Assembly: GCA_049512335.1 (NCBI GenBank)
Contig: JBEKXE010000193.1
Span: 1-7,468, forward strand
Direction: 5' to 3'
DNA from: Lustribacter sp049512335
Lineage (GTDB): Bacteria > Vulcanimicrobiota > Vulcanimicrobiia > Vulcanimicrobiales > Vulcanimicrobiaceae
DNA: 7,468 nt
Position numbers and translations under genes: made by a program
The notes under the pieces: generated by a model
Told to the model about the DNA's origin: nothing
Database searches by the model: none
Seen by the model: the letters and a program-made list of their open reading frames with translations, nothing else
Shown here: one piece after another, positions 1-6,088 of the stretch
How the letters are laid out: each line of letters begins with the position of its first letter
Numbering within the stretch: the stretch's first letter is position 1

Positions 1-577
1 CGGTATCGGCAGCACCGTCGTCATTCAAGGTCCGGGCGGCCAAGGCTTGGCCTGCACGATCGCCGCGAAAGAGGCCGGCGCCGCGCAGATCATCGTCACC
101 GGCCGCGCGCGCGATGCCGAGCGGCTCGCGCTGGCGCGCGAATTCGGCGCCCATCACACGATCGACGTCGACGCGGTCGACGACGTCGTCGCCCACGTCA
201 GCGAACTGACCGGCGGCCGCATGGCCGACACCGTGATCAACGTGACCGCGTACTTCCCCGGCGCACTGCAACAGGCCGCCCAACTGGCCACGATCGGCGG
301 CACGATCGTCGTCGCCGGCGAGGCCCACGGATTGGCGGCGAATTTCGAGCCCGATCTGCTCTTTCTCAAAGAGCTGACCGTGCGCGGCGTGCGCGGCCGG
401 ACGTCGCGTGAGATCAAGAAAGGCATCGCGCTGCTGGAATCGGGGCGCTACCCGCTGCACAAGCTCGCGACGCACACCTTTACGCTGGACCGCACGGAGG
501 AAGCGATTCAGACCGTCGGCGGTCAGGGCGATCCGGCGGCGATTCACGTTTCGGTGCTGCCTCGCACGACCGCCTGA
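1..577 (+). CDS. Zinc-type (MDR) alcohol dehydrogenase family protein, 5' part missing
   Basis: This is the C-terminal half of a medium-chain dehydrogenase/reductase; the gene begins before the window and reads from base 2 in frame. The first visible residues form the nucleotide-binding Rossmann turn (VVIQGPGGQGLA). After it come a second strand ending in VTGRARD, the usual alternating helices and strands, and a typical MDR tail (VRGVRGRTSREIKKGIALLE, later HTFTLDRTEEAI). Basic residues with no Asp/Glu at the end of the second strand hint at NADP(H) rather than NAD(H), which is inference. The N-terminal catalytic domain with any zinc ligands is outside the window, so whether this is a zinc enzyme, and its substrate, cannot be judged. 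It ends in TGA 11 nt before the serine hydrolase gene, so the two are probably co-transcribed. A TTG at 47 is an internal codon, not the start. Confidence 0.85.
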   Translation, partial: GIGSTVVIQGPGGQGLACTIAAKEAGAAQIIVTGRARDAERLALAREFGAHHTIDVDAVDDVVAHVSELTGGRMADTVINVTAYFPGALQQAAQLATIGGTIVVAGEAHGLAANFEPDLLFLKELTVRGVRGRTSREIKKGIALLESGRYPLHKLATHTFTLDRTEEAIQTVGGQGDPAAIHVSVLPRTTA

Positions 578-588
578 CGCCGCCCGCA

Positions 589-1443
589 ATGGATGTGGAA
601 GCGGCGCTCGCGTACGCCGAGCGGCACACGCTGCACGCGCTCCTGATCGTCGTCGACGGCAGCACGGTGTTCGAGCGCTACGCCGGCGGCTACGATGCCG
701 AGAAGCCGCACGCGCTCTACAGCGGCACGAAGAGCTTCTGGGGCGTCACGGCCGCGGCGGCGCACGACGACGGCCTGCTCGACCTCGACGAGCCGGTCGC
801 GCAAACGATCGCGGAGTGGAAGGCCGATCCGCGCCATGCAGCCGTGACGTTGCGCGAACTGTTGGCGCTGACCAGCGGCATCGGCTTCGGCGGCCTAGGC
901 TCGGCGGTGCCGACCTACGACCGCGCGCTGGCCGTGCCGATCAAAGACGAGCCGGGCGAGCGCTTCACCTACGGCGGCATCCCGCTGCAAGTGTTCGGCG
1001 CGGTGCTGGCGCGCAAGCTCGCCGCGCGTAATCAATCACCGCACGACTACCTGCGCAAGCGTCTGCTCGACCCGATCGGGATGCACGTCGCGTCGTGGCG
1101 GTTGCTCGCCGACGGAACGCAGCCGCTGCCGACCGGCGCGTTCGTAACGGCGCGCGAGTGGGCGAAATACGGCCGCTTCGTCGTCGACGGCGCGCGCTGG
1201 AGCGGCAAGCCGCTGGTGCGCGAAACCTCCCTCGCAGCGTGCTTCATGGGGTCGAGCGCGAACCCGCGCTACGGCCTCGGCTGGTGGCTGCGCCCGATCG
1301 AAACACCGCCCGGCATCGTGCACGCCAGCGGTTCCGGCGGCCAGGCGATGTACCTCATCCCCTCGGAGCGCACGGTCGTCGTCAAGTTCGGCCAGTCCGC
1401 GTCGTACAAACACGACGCGTTCCTCAAACGTCTGTTCTCCTAA
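589..1443 (+). CDS. Serine hydrolase, beta-lactamase/transpeptidase-like (class C fold), cytoplasmic
   Basis: This 284-residue protein belongs to the serine beta-lactamase-like superfamily, which includes class C beta-lactamases, esterases and D-amino-acid peptidases. The nucleophile motif S-x-x-K is SGTK at residues 45-48. The second motif, normally Y-x-N, is Y128-G-G130. The third, the KTG-box equivalent, is H245-A-S-G-S-G-G251. WAKYGRF near residue 191 and YGLGWW near 228 are also typical of the family. No signal peptide is visible: the N-terminus is MDVEAALAYAERHT, so the protein is probably cytosolic and not a resistance beta-lactamase. The ATG at 589 lies 11 nt after the upstream dehydrogenase stop and has no convincing Shine-Dalgarno sequence, suggesting translation coupled to the upstream gene. 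The substrate is unknown; an esterase or amidase is as likely as a peptidase. The Asn-to-Gly change in the second motif could alter activity. Confidence 0.85.
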   Translation: MDVEAALAYAERHTLHALLIVVDGSTVFERYAGGYDAEKPHALYSGTKSFWGVTAAAAHDDGLLDLDEPVAQTIAEWKADPRHAAVTLRELLALTSGIGFGGLGSAVPTYDRALAVPIKDEPGERFTYGGIPLQVFGAVLARKLAARNQSPHDYLRKRLLDPIGMHVASWRLLADGTQPLPTGAFVTAREWAKYGRFVVDGARWSGKPLVRETSLAACFMGSSANPRYGLGWWLRPIETPPGIVHASGSGGQAMYLIPSERTVVVKFGQSASYKHDAFLKRLFS

Positions 1444-1467
1444 CTGCGAGCTTCGAACACGTGCGGT

Positions 1468-1536
1468 CTCCGAGAGGGTAACGCTCACCTTCCCAGTAAG
1501 GCCAAGCCGACCTCGTCCGTACTCGGAGCTTTTTTT
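1468..1536 (+). terminator. Intrinsic-terminator-like structured element with T7 tract (possible leader/attenuator)
   Basis: A perfect 7-bp inverted repeat, CTCCGAG (1468-1474) with CTCGGAG (1522-1528), is followed by C and seven T (1530-1536). The 47-nt interior holds a smaller hairpin, AGGGT (1475-1479) with ACCTT (1487-1491), containing one G-U pair and a 7-nt loop. A short GGC/GGC-complement pairing is possible at 1500-1508. The whole could be a branched terminator for the dehydrogenase-hydrolase pair. Because a long, folded interior closed by a basal stem next to a U-tract also resembles regulatory leaders, it could instead attenuate transcription into the monooxygenase gene 40 nt downstream. 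I compared it from memory with common riboswitch cores (SAM, TPP, cobalamin, FMN, glycine, guanidine, c-di-GMP) and recognised none. Confidence 0.55.
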
Positions 1537-1576
1537 GCTACCCCTCAATACCGCGGATAAGCGCCGGCGCAACGCG

Positions 1577-2671
1577 ATGTACAACGGCAACGCGCTGAAA
1601 CTCGGATTGTTCGCCGCAAACTGTTCGTCGGGCAATGCAGCCACCAAAGTACCGGAACGCTGGGACGCGTCCTGGGAACACAACGTCGCGCTCGCGCGTT
1701 TAGCCGACGCGGCGGGCATCGACTTTTTCTTGCCGATCGCGCGCTGGAAAGGCTATCCTGGCGAATCCAACTTCCAGGGTTCATCGTTCGAAACGATCAC
1801 TTGGGCCTGCGGCCTGCTTGCCGCCACCGAACGGCTCACGGTTTTCGGCACGGTCCACGCACCGCTCGTCAATCCCGTGTTTGCCGCAAAGCAAATGGTC
1901 ACGGCCGATCACATCGGGCGCGGCCGTTTTGGACTCAACATCGTCTGCGGTTGGAACGAAGACGAATTCGCAATGTTCGGCGAGGCGCCGCTCGCCCACG
2001 ACGAGCGCTACGAGCTCGGCGTTGAGTGGATCTCGGTGATCTCACAGCTCTGGGAACGCAACGAGCCTTTCAACTTCGACGGCAAGTATTTCAAGCTGCG
2101 CGGCCTGCGCGGCGACCCCAAACCCTATAACGGCACGCGTCCGCTGATCATGAACGCCGGCTCGTCACCAGCCGGTCAAGACTTCGCGCTCCATCAGGCC
2201 GACTTTCTCTTCCGCGGCTTGCGCTCGATCGAAGAGGGTGCGCGGGACGTCACAACGGCGCGCTCGACTGCCGCAGCGATCGGCCGCGAAGTGGGTTGTT
2301 TCAGCGCCGCACACGTGCTCTGCCGTCCGACGATGCGCGAAGCCGAAGAATACCTGCATTACTACGCCGAGGAGAACGGCGACTGGACGGCCGTCGACCA
2401 CATCGTCGACATGGGCGGCCGTAATTCGGCGTCGCTCGATCCGGAGGTCTACCGGCGCCTGCGCATTCGTTTCGCAGCCGGACACGGCGGCTATCCGCTG
2501 GTCGGCACGCCCGACCATATCGCCGGCGAGATGGCCAAAATTTCGCACGCGGGCTTCACCGGGCTCGCCCTATCGTTCGTAGATTATCTTAACGAATTTC
2601 CGTATTTCCGCAATGAAGTGTTGCCGCGCCTCGAGCGCTTAGGAGTCCGAGAATCACATGAAACGTCGTGA
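1577..2671 (+). CDS. LLM-class FMN-dependent monooxygenase (RutA/SfnG-like)
   Basis: This 364-residue flavin-dependent monooxygenase has a luciferase-like TIM barrel. The family uses reduced FMN from a separate reductase and O2 to cleave or oxygenate sulfonates, sulfones, pyrimidines and similar compounds. Family landmarks are KVPERWDASW near residue 24, LPIARWKGY near 52, FGTVHAPLVNPVFAAKQM near 90, the flavin-region signature GRGRFGLNIVCGWNEDEF (114-131) and MNAGSSPAG near 192. These place it nearer dimethylsulfone monooxygenase SfnG and RutA than the LuxA or DszA types; the exact substrate is not readable. I chose the ATG at 1577 because family members begin close to the KLGLF strand. The upstream in-frame TTG at 1535 sits inside the T-tract. 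No good ribosome site precedes 1577. The gene overlaps the binding-protein gene by 14 nt, implying one transcript and linked function. No flavin reductase is in the window. Confidence 0.9.
   Translation: MYNGNALKLGLFAANCSSGNAATKVPERWDASWEHNVALARLADAAGIDFFLPIARWKGYPGESNFQGSSFETITWACGLLAATERLTVFGTVHAPLVNPVFAAKQMVTADHIGRGRFGLNIVCGWNEDEFAMFGEAPLAHDERYELGVEWISVISQLWERNEPFNFDGKYFKLRGLRGDPKPYNGTRPLIMNAGSSPAGQDFALHQADFLFRGLRSIEEGARDVTTARSTAAAIGREVGCFSAAHVLCRPTMREAEEYLHYYAEENGDWTAVDHIVDMGGRNSASLDPEVYRRLRIRFAAGHGGYPLVGTPDHIAGEMAKISHAGFTGLALSFVDYLNEFPYFRNEVLPRLERLGVRESHETS
2641..2645 (+). promoter_or_regulatory. Ribosome binding site of the binding-protein gene, inside the monooxygenase gene
   Basis: AGGAG lies 12 nt before the ATG at 2658, a little farther than ideal, and within the last codons of the monooxygenase gene. 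It supports the 2658 start and translation linked to the upstream gene. Confidence 0.55.
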
Positions 2672-3587
2672 GTATCTGGCCGGCGTCGCCGCGTCGACGG
2701 CCGTCTTCTTCCCCGCCGTCATCCGGGCCCAAACGAAAACCGTGCGCATCGCTTCGGCCTATAACGACGCGTACGCGCTGTCGTATTTCGCCCGTGACGG
2801 CGGCTTTTTTAAACAGGCCGGGATCGACGTCGACATTCAGCTCTTCCCGAATACCCAGACCTCCCTGCAAGCGATGGTCGGCGGTTCGCTGGACGTCGCC
2901 GTCGCCGATGCGGTACAAATCGGTAATGCCGTCAACAGCGGCGTCGAAGTTGGTTTCTTCGCACCCTCGGCGGTCTATACGAGCGCCATGCCGACGACGT
3001 ACATATGCGTCGCCAAAGATGGTCCGGTCAAAACGACCAAGGACCTGGAGGGCCGCACGATCGGCGTCGTGGCGTTACACTCGCTGATGACGGTGGGCCT
3101 CGAGCAGTACCTTACGGACAACGGCGCCGACCCTGCTAAGGTGAAGCAGGTCGAAATGAACTTCCCGGTCATGGAAGCGGCGGTCACACGCGGCACCGTC
3201 GACGCCGTCATCCTCGCCGAGCCGTTCCTCAGTGCTGCGACCGAAACGCGCGTCTTAGGCGATCCGCTCGGCGCGATTTCGAAAAGCTTTTTGCTCAGCG
3301 GGCAGATCGCCATGGGCAAGTGGATCGCGGACAACCGCGAGGTGGCGGGCAAACTCGCAAAAGCGTACGCCGCTACTGCCGCGTGGGCCAACAGCCATCA
3401 CGATGAGACGGCGACGTTTCTCTCGACTTACTCGAACGTCCCAGCAGCAAAGATCCGCATCTTGCGCCGGGCGACGTTCGGCACCTCCCTCACAGCCGCC
3501 CAAGTGCAACCGGTGCTCGACATGGCGTTCAAGTACGGTTCGCTGCAAAAAGCCGTACGCGCCCAAAACACGCTCATCACCGTGTAG
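2658..3587 (+). CDS. ABC transporter substrate-binding protein, SsuA/THI5/NMT1-like, exported
   Basis: This is a 309-residue periplasmic binding protein of the nitrate/sulfonate/taurine/thiamine-precursor class. The N-terminus carries a twin-arginine-like signal: R3-R4-E-Y-L-A-G, a hydrophobic stretch of about 13 residues, then a probable cleavage after A24 (IRA-QT). There is no lipobox cysteine, so the protein should be soluble in the periplasm. The mature part shows the family pattern: a first strand VRIASAYNDAYALSYFARDG, SLQAMVGGSLDVAVAD (about 75-90), TTKDLEGRTIGVV (about 125-138), then AAVTRGTVDAVILAEPF, the hinge-crossing segment. It follows the monooxygenase with a 14-nt overlap, so it probably captures that enzyme's substrate or a related compound. 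No permease or ATPase gene accompanies it. It is visibly paralogous to the binding protein at 6722-7468; both have an FLLS segment and an end helix of the type LDxAxKYG. The ligand is unknown. Confidence 0.9.
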   Translation: MKRREYLAGVAASTAVFFPAVIRAQTKTVRIASAYNDAYALSYFARDGGFFKQAGIDVDIQLFPNTQTSLQAMVGGSLDVAVADAVQIGNAVNSGVEVGFFAPSAVYTSAMPTTYICVAKDGPVKTTKDLEGRTIGVVALHSLMTVGLEQYLTDNGADPAKVKQVEMNFPVMEAAVTRGTVDAVILAEPFLSAATETRVLGDPLGAISKSFLLSGQIAMGKWIADNREVAGKLAKAYAATAAWANSHHDETATFLSTYSNVPAAKIRILRRATFGTSLTAAQVQPVLDMAFKYGSLQKAVRAQNTLITV

Positions 3588-3596
3588 AGTGGTGAT
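3576..3596. terminator. Possible bidirectional hairpin between convergent genes
   Basis: ATCACC (3576-3581) and GGTGAT (3591-3596) form a 6-bp inverted repeat with a 9-nt loop spanning the stop codon of the binding-protein gene. It sits in the 15-nt gap between convergent genes, where a shared terminator would be expected. There is no T-tract on either side, so it is weak. Confidence 0.3.
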
Positions 3597-3602
3597 CGCG
3601 GA

Positions 3603-4619
3603 TCAGATGTTATCCCAGTAGGCCCAGCTGACGCCGATCGGTGAGGCGTAGATCGGGATGTAGTCGACGACCGTTCCGGGTTTGCCGTCGGCGACCGCGG
3701 CGGCAACGATCCAGTTGCGCGTCTCGCCGGTGCCGCCGCCGACGCCGAGCAGAATGCCCGTTCCGCCGCTGGCGAGCTTCACGCTCTTCGCATCGGCCGG
3801 ATCGTACGGCAGCTGCACGGTATCGAAGTACGCGGCCGTCTTGCGCGCGTCGCCGCTCTTGATCCCGGCCAGGATCTGCTGGTCGAAGTCCTCATCGATC
3901 CAGGAGTTCGGATAGTTCGGCAGATGCCACAAACCGCCCGAGCCGATCACCGCGACGTTGAGGTCGAGCGGAATGCGTTCGATCGCGGCGCGCACGGCGC
4001 GGCCCAGCTCGTAGCAGCGTTTCCCGGTCGGCTGCGGCCCGTAGTAACAGTTCACCGAAAACGGCACCATCGGCAGACGGTAGTCCGGATCGAGATAGTA
4101 CAGCGGGCGCATGAAGGCGTGGCCCATCCCTTCGTCGGGATCGGGGAGCTCGTTGCTGAATGCGAGATCGAAGCCGTCCGCCATCAGCTCGCGCAGCAGC
4201 GCGTGCGAAAAGTCGGTGTTGCTCTTGACCGTGACCCAGTTGTCCGGCGTCTTCTCGCGCTCTTTGCGTCCCGGCGCGACCGGCAACCCGATCAAACGCG
4301 AGATCTTGTAGCCCGAATACGACTCGCCGGTGTAGAGCGAGAACGCCGGGAAGTTCTTGAAGTCGAACTGCTCGAGCTGGTCGTCGCCGAACACCAGCAG
4401 CACGTCGGGCTTGGCCGCTTTCAGACGCTCGCGAAGCACGTCGAACGCGGCGTGGATCCGGGCCTCTTTGCGCGCGTTCTCCTCGACCGGATCGACCTTC
4501 GTTTCGGGCGAGAGGCCGCCGCGCGAGAGCCGCGTTTTGCGGCCGGGCTCCCATTCCTCGTACGGCGCGTACAAGAACGGCGAGTGCGATGTGGCGATGA
4601 CGGTGCAGACGCGAGCCAA
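3603..4619 (-). CDS. LigB-family (class III) extradiol ring-cleavage dioxygenase homologue
   Basis: This 338-residue protein matches the catalytic (LigB/beta) subunit fold of class III extradiol dioxygenases, which open catecholic rings using non-haem Fe(II). The N-terminus ATSHSPFL gives H12, the first iron ligand in LigB. The region matching LigB's N-D-H motif reads F77-G-D-D-Q81, so the second ligand histidine appears to be glutamine. GSGGLWHLP gives H232, matching the LigB catalytic-base histidine. G-E299-TRNW matches the LigB glutamate ligand. VPFSVNCYYGPQPTGKRCYELG (about 185-206) is also strongly LigB-like. The start is TTG at 4619, preceded at 8 nt by an excellent GGAGG; a few dozen residues downstream there is no better start. 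It lies 59 nt after the glycosylase gene on the same strand. No LigA-like small subunit is present. The substrate could be protocatechuate- or gallate-like or quite different; ring cleavage itself is inferred. Confidence 0.85.
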   Translation of the reverse strand: MARVCTVIATSHSPFLYAPYEEWEPGRKTRLSRGGLSPETKVDPVEENARKEARIHAAFDVLRERLKAAKPDVLLVFGDDQLEQFDFKNFPAFSLYTGESYSGYKISRLIGLPVAPGRKEREKTPDNWVTVKSNTDFSHALLRELMADGFDLAFSNELPDPDEGMGHAFMRPLYYLDPDYRLPMVPFSVNCYYGPQPTGKRCYELGRAVRAAIERIPLDLNVAVIGSGGLWHLPNYPNSWIDEDFDQQILAGIKSGDARKTAAYFDTVQLPYDPADAKSVKLASGGTGILLGVGGGTGETRNWIVAAAVADGKPGTVVDYIPIYASPIGVSWAYWDNI

Positions 4620-4627
4620 GGTAGATT

Positions 4628-4632
4628 CCTCC
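4628..4632 (-). promoter_or_regulatory. Strong ribosome binding site deciding a TTG start (dioxygenase)
   Basis: On the minus strand GGAGG (4632 to 4628) lies 8 nt before TTG (4619-4617). The near-perfect anti-rRNA complement at ideal spacing, together with the conserved N-terminus MARVCTVIATSHSP, supports TTG as the true start. Confidence 0.8.
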
Positions 4633-4659
4633 GTAACGGATTCCCCTTAGAGGCGGAGG

Positions 4660-4677
4660 GCGCCGAACTCCTGGCGC
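4660..4677 (-). other. Short hairpin just after the glycosylase stop codon
   Basis: GCGCC (4660-4664) pairs with GGCGC (4673-4677) around an 8-nt loop, directly after the glycosylase TGA (4681-4679). No T-tract follows, so an intrinsic terminator is not supported. It may only be a processing or stability hairpin, or chance in high-GC DNA. Confidence 0.2.
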
Positions 4678-4678
4678 A

Positions 4679-5173
4679 TCAGCGCCGCCGGCGGGCCGGG
4701 TCGCGAAACGCGCAGGTGGGGATGTGATCGTTCACCACGCCGACGGCCTGCATGAACGCGTAGACGATCGTGGGGCCGACGAAGCGCAGGCCGCGTTTGC
4801 GCAAATCCCGGCTGAGCGCTTCGGCCCGCTTCTTCGGCGCTTGGCCGGCGGCGAAACTCCAGACGTAGGTGTCGAACGAGCCGAATTCTTTGGCGATCGC
4901 CAGCATCGCTTTGGCGTTCGAGACGACGGATTCGATCTTACCGTGATGCCGGATCACGCCCGGATCCGCGAGGATCTTCTCGAGCCGGGCAGGCGTGAAG
5001 CGGGCGACGCGTGCGAGATCGAAGCCGGCGAAGACCCGACGATACCGCTCGCGCTTGCGCAGCACGGTTTCCCAGCTGAGCCCGGCTTGCGCGCCTTCGA
5101 GCGTGATGAACTCGAACAGCACCGTGTCGTCGTGGACGGGGATGCCCCACTCTTCGTCGTGATACTGCTCCAT
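4679..5173 (-). CDS. tag: DNA-3-methyladenine glycosylase I (Tag); ATG-started part
   Basis: Tag removes 3-methyladenine from alkylated DNA as the first step of base excision repair. The sequence from the first in-frame ATG gives 164 residues with clear Tag landmarks: YHDEEWG (4-10), LEGAQAGLSW (25-34) containing E26 and W34 (equivalents of E38 and W46 of E. coli Tag), GVIRHHGKI (72-80), YVWSF, LRKRGLRFVGPTIVYAFMQ (about 124-142), and VNDHIPTC with H150 and C154 spaced exactly like zinc ligands H175/C179 of the E. coli enzyme. H5 corresponds to the zinc ligand H17. The fourth ligand, Cys4, is absent from this ATG-started version but is encoded upstream in the same frame at 5174-5218. It lies between the aldo/keto reductase and dioxygenase genes and is probably a passenger of that transcript. 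The short arginine-rich C-terminus (ARRRR) is slightly unusual. Confidence 0.9.
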   Translation of the reverse strand: MEQYHDEEWGIPVHDDTVLFEFITLEGAQAGLSWETVLRKRERYRRVFAGFDLARVARFTPARLEKILADPGVIRHHGKIESVVSNAKAMLAIAKEFGSFDTYVWSFAAGQAPKKRAEALSRDLRKRGLRFVGPTIVYAFMQAVGVVNDHIPTCAFRDPARRRR

Positions 5174-5218
5174 GAGCGGCGACGAGATCGCCCACGGGCA
5201 ACGAACCGGCGCCCTCAG
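5174..5218 (-). other. In-frame N-terminal extension of tag carrying the missing zinc cysteine; no standard start codon
   Basis: Reading upstream from the ATG at 5173 in the same frame gives LRAPVRCPWAISSPL. This contains the RCPWA segment matching the start of Tag proteins (MERCGW in E. coli). The Cys lies 13 residues before the zinc His, the same distance as C4 to H17 in E. coli. The frame is closed at 5221-5219 by TAA, the stop codon of the aldo/keto reductase. Between that stop and ATG 5173 there is no ATG, GTG or TTG in frame, only CTG at 5218-5216 right after the TAA. A GAGGG (5216-5212) lies about 5 nt before the Val codon GTT (5206-5204), the position expected for a GTG start. Confidence 0.7.
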
Positions 5219-6067
5219 TTACGCGTCACTCAACTGACGGAATTCCACATCGCTGAGATGCAGCGCGGCCGCGGCGAGATTCTGGTCGAGGTGTTCGAGC
5301 GAACCGGTGCCGGGGATCGGCAGCATCACGCGCGAGCGCTGCAGCAGCCACGCCAGCGCGATCTGCAGCGGCGTTGCCCGGTGCTCGCGCGCCAGCCGCT
5401 CGAGCGTCTGCGCCTTCAGCGGCGACGGTCCGCCGACCGGTGCCCACGGCAGAAACGCGAGGCCGTCGCGCTCGCACGCATCCAGCACGTCTTCGGACGA
5501 GCGGTCCTCGTAGTTGTAGCGGTTCTGCACCGAGACGACCGGCACGATCGAGCGCGCGAGCGCGAGCTGTTCGACGCTGACGTTCGAAACGCCGATGTGG
5601 CGGATCCAACCGGCCGCTTGCATCTCGGCCAGCGCGCCGATCGATTCGGCATACGGCACCTTCGGATCCGGACGGTGGAATTGGTAGAGGTCGATGCGGT
5701 CGAGCCGCAACCGCCGCAAGCTCCCTGAGAGCGCGGCGCGCAGATGCTCGGGCCGGCCGTCGGCTTCCCACGCGTCGGGCCCCGGCCGCACCAATCCGCC
5801 TTTCGTCGCGATGACGAGCCCGGCCGGATACGGCGCCAGCGCCTCGGCGATCAGCTCCTCGCTCACGCCGGGCCCGTACGAGTCGGCGGTGTCGATGAAA
5901 TTCACGCCGTGTGCGACGGCGTGACGTAACACCTCGAGCGCCGCGGCACGATCGCGCGGCGGACCCCAGATGCCTTTGCCCACGACGCGCATCGCGCCGA
6001 AGCCCATGCGGTTGACGGTGAGGTCGCCGCCGATCGTCAGCGTACCGGCCGCTGCTGCAGTCACCAT
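5219..6067 (-). CDS. Aldo/keto reductase
   Basis: This 282-residue NADPH-dependent oxidoreductase has the AKR (beta/alpha)8 barrel. The catalytic tetrad is visible: D59 and Y64 in FIDTADSYG, K89 in VIATKGG, H131 in DLYQFHRPDP. Other family marks are the early MGFGAMRV strand, the RIDLYQFH strand, HIGVSNVSVEQL near residue 157, VQNRYNYEDR near 180, and the cofactor-binding IPGTGSLEHLDQN (251-263). The length is normal for the shorter bacterial AKR groups that act on small aldehydes and ketones; the substrate is unknown. ATG 6067 is supported by GGAG (6078-6075) at 7-nt spacing. The gene ends at TAA 5221-5219, and the glycosylase coding frame continues immediately downstream in the same phase. 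It is preceded by a GNAT remnant and probably begins the AKR-tag-dioxygenase transcript. Confidence 0.92.
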   Translation of the reverse strand: MVTAAAAGTLTIGGDLTVNRMGFGAMRVVGKGIWGPPRDRAAALEVLRHAVAHGVNFIDTADSYGPGVSEELIAEALAPYPAGLVIATKGGLVRPGPDAWEADGRPEHLRAALSGSLRRLRLDRIDLYQFHRPDPKVPYAESIGALAEMQAAGWIRHIGVSNVSVEQLALARSIVPVVSVQNRYNYEDRSSEDVLDACERDGLAFLPWAPVGGPSPLKAQTLERLAREHRATPLQIALAWLLQRSRVMLPIPGTGSLEHLDQNLAAAALHLSDVEFRQLSDA

Positions 6068-6074
6068 GCTTCTT

Positions 6075-6078
6075 CTCC
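6075..6078 (-). promoter_or_regulatory. Ribosome binding site of the aldo/keto reductase gene
   Basis: On the minus strand GGAG (within GGAGAAGAAGC) lies 7 nt before ATG 6067 and settles this start. Confidence 0.65.
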
Positions 6079-6088
6079 GAACGTGCCG

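Noticed and set aside
408..1031. 207-codon plus-strand frame across the dehydrogenase-hydrolase boundary
   Set aside because: Overlaps both supported genes in another phase and is dominated by Arg and Ala.
1468..1536. Assignment of the leader to a named riboswitch class (SAM, TPP, guanidine-I or c-di-GMP)
   Set aside because: Short similarities such as CCGAGAG are present, but conserved cores and their order are not, so no class is claimed.
1535..1576. Fourteen-codon N-terminal extension of the monooxygenase from TTG 1535
   Set aside because: The TTG is part of the T-tract of the structured element, and the family normally starts close to the first barrel strand, matching ATG 1577.
3924..4727. 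267-codon plus-strand frame opposite the dioxygenase gene
   Set aside because: Antisense to LigB-like motifs and a strong minus-strand ribosome site; composition is typical of a shadow frame.
4724..5728. 334-codon plus-strand open frame spanning the tag and aldo/keto reductase genes
   Set aside because: It lies wholly antisense to two well-supported genes, is rich in Arg/Ala/Asp/His, and shows no domain; such frames arise in high-GC DNA.
5219..6067. A natural AKR-Tag fusion protein
   Set aside because: The two frames are in phase, but a TAA stop separates them and both domains look complete at that boundary; fusion would need readthrough, for which there is no evidence.
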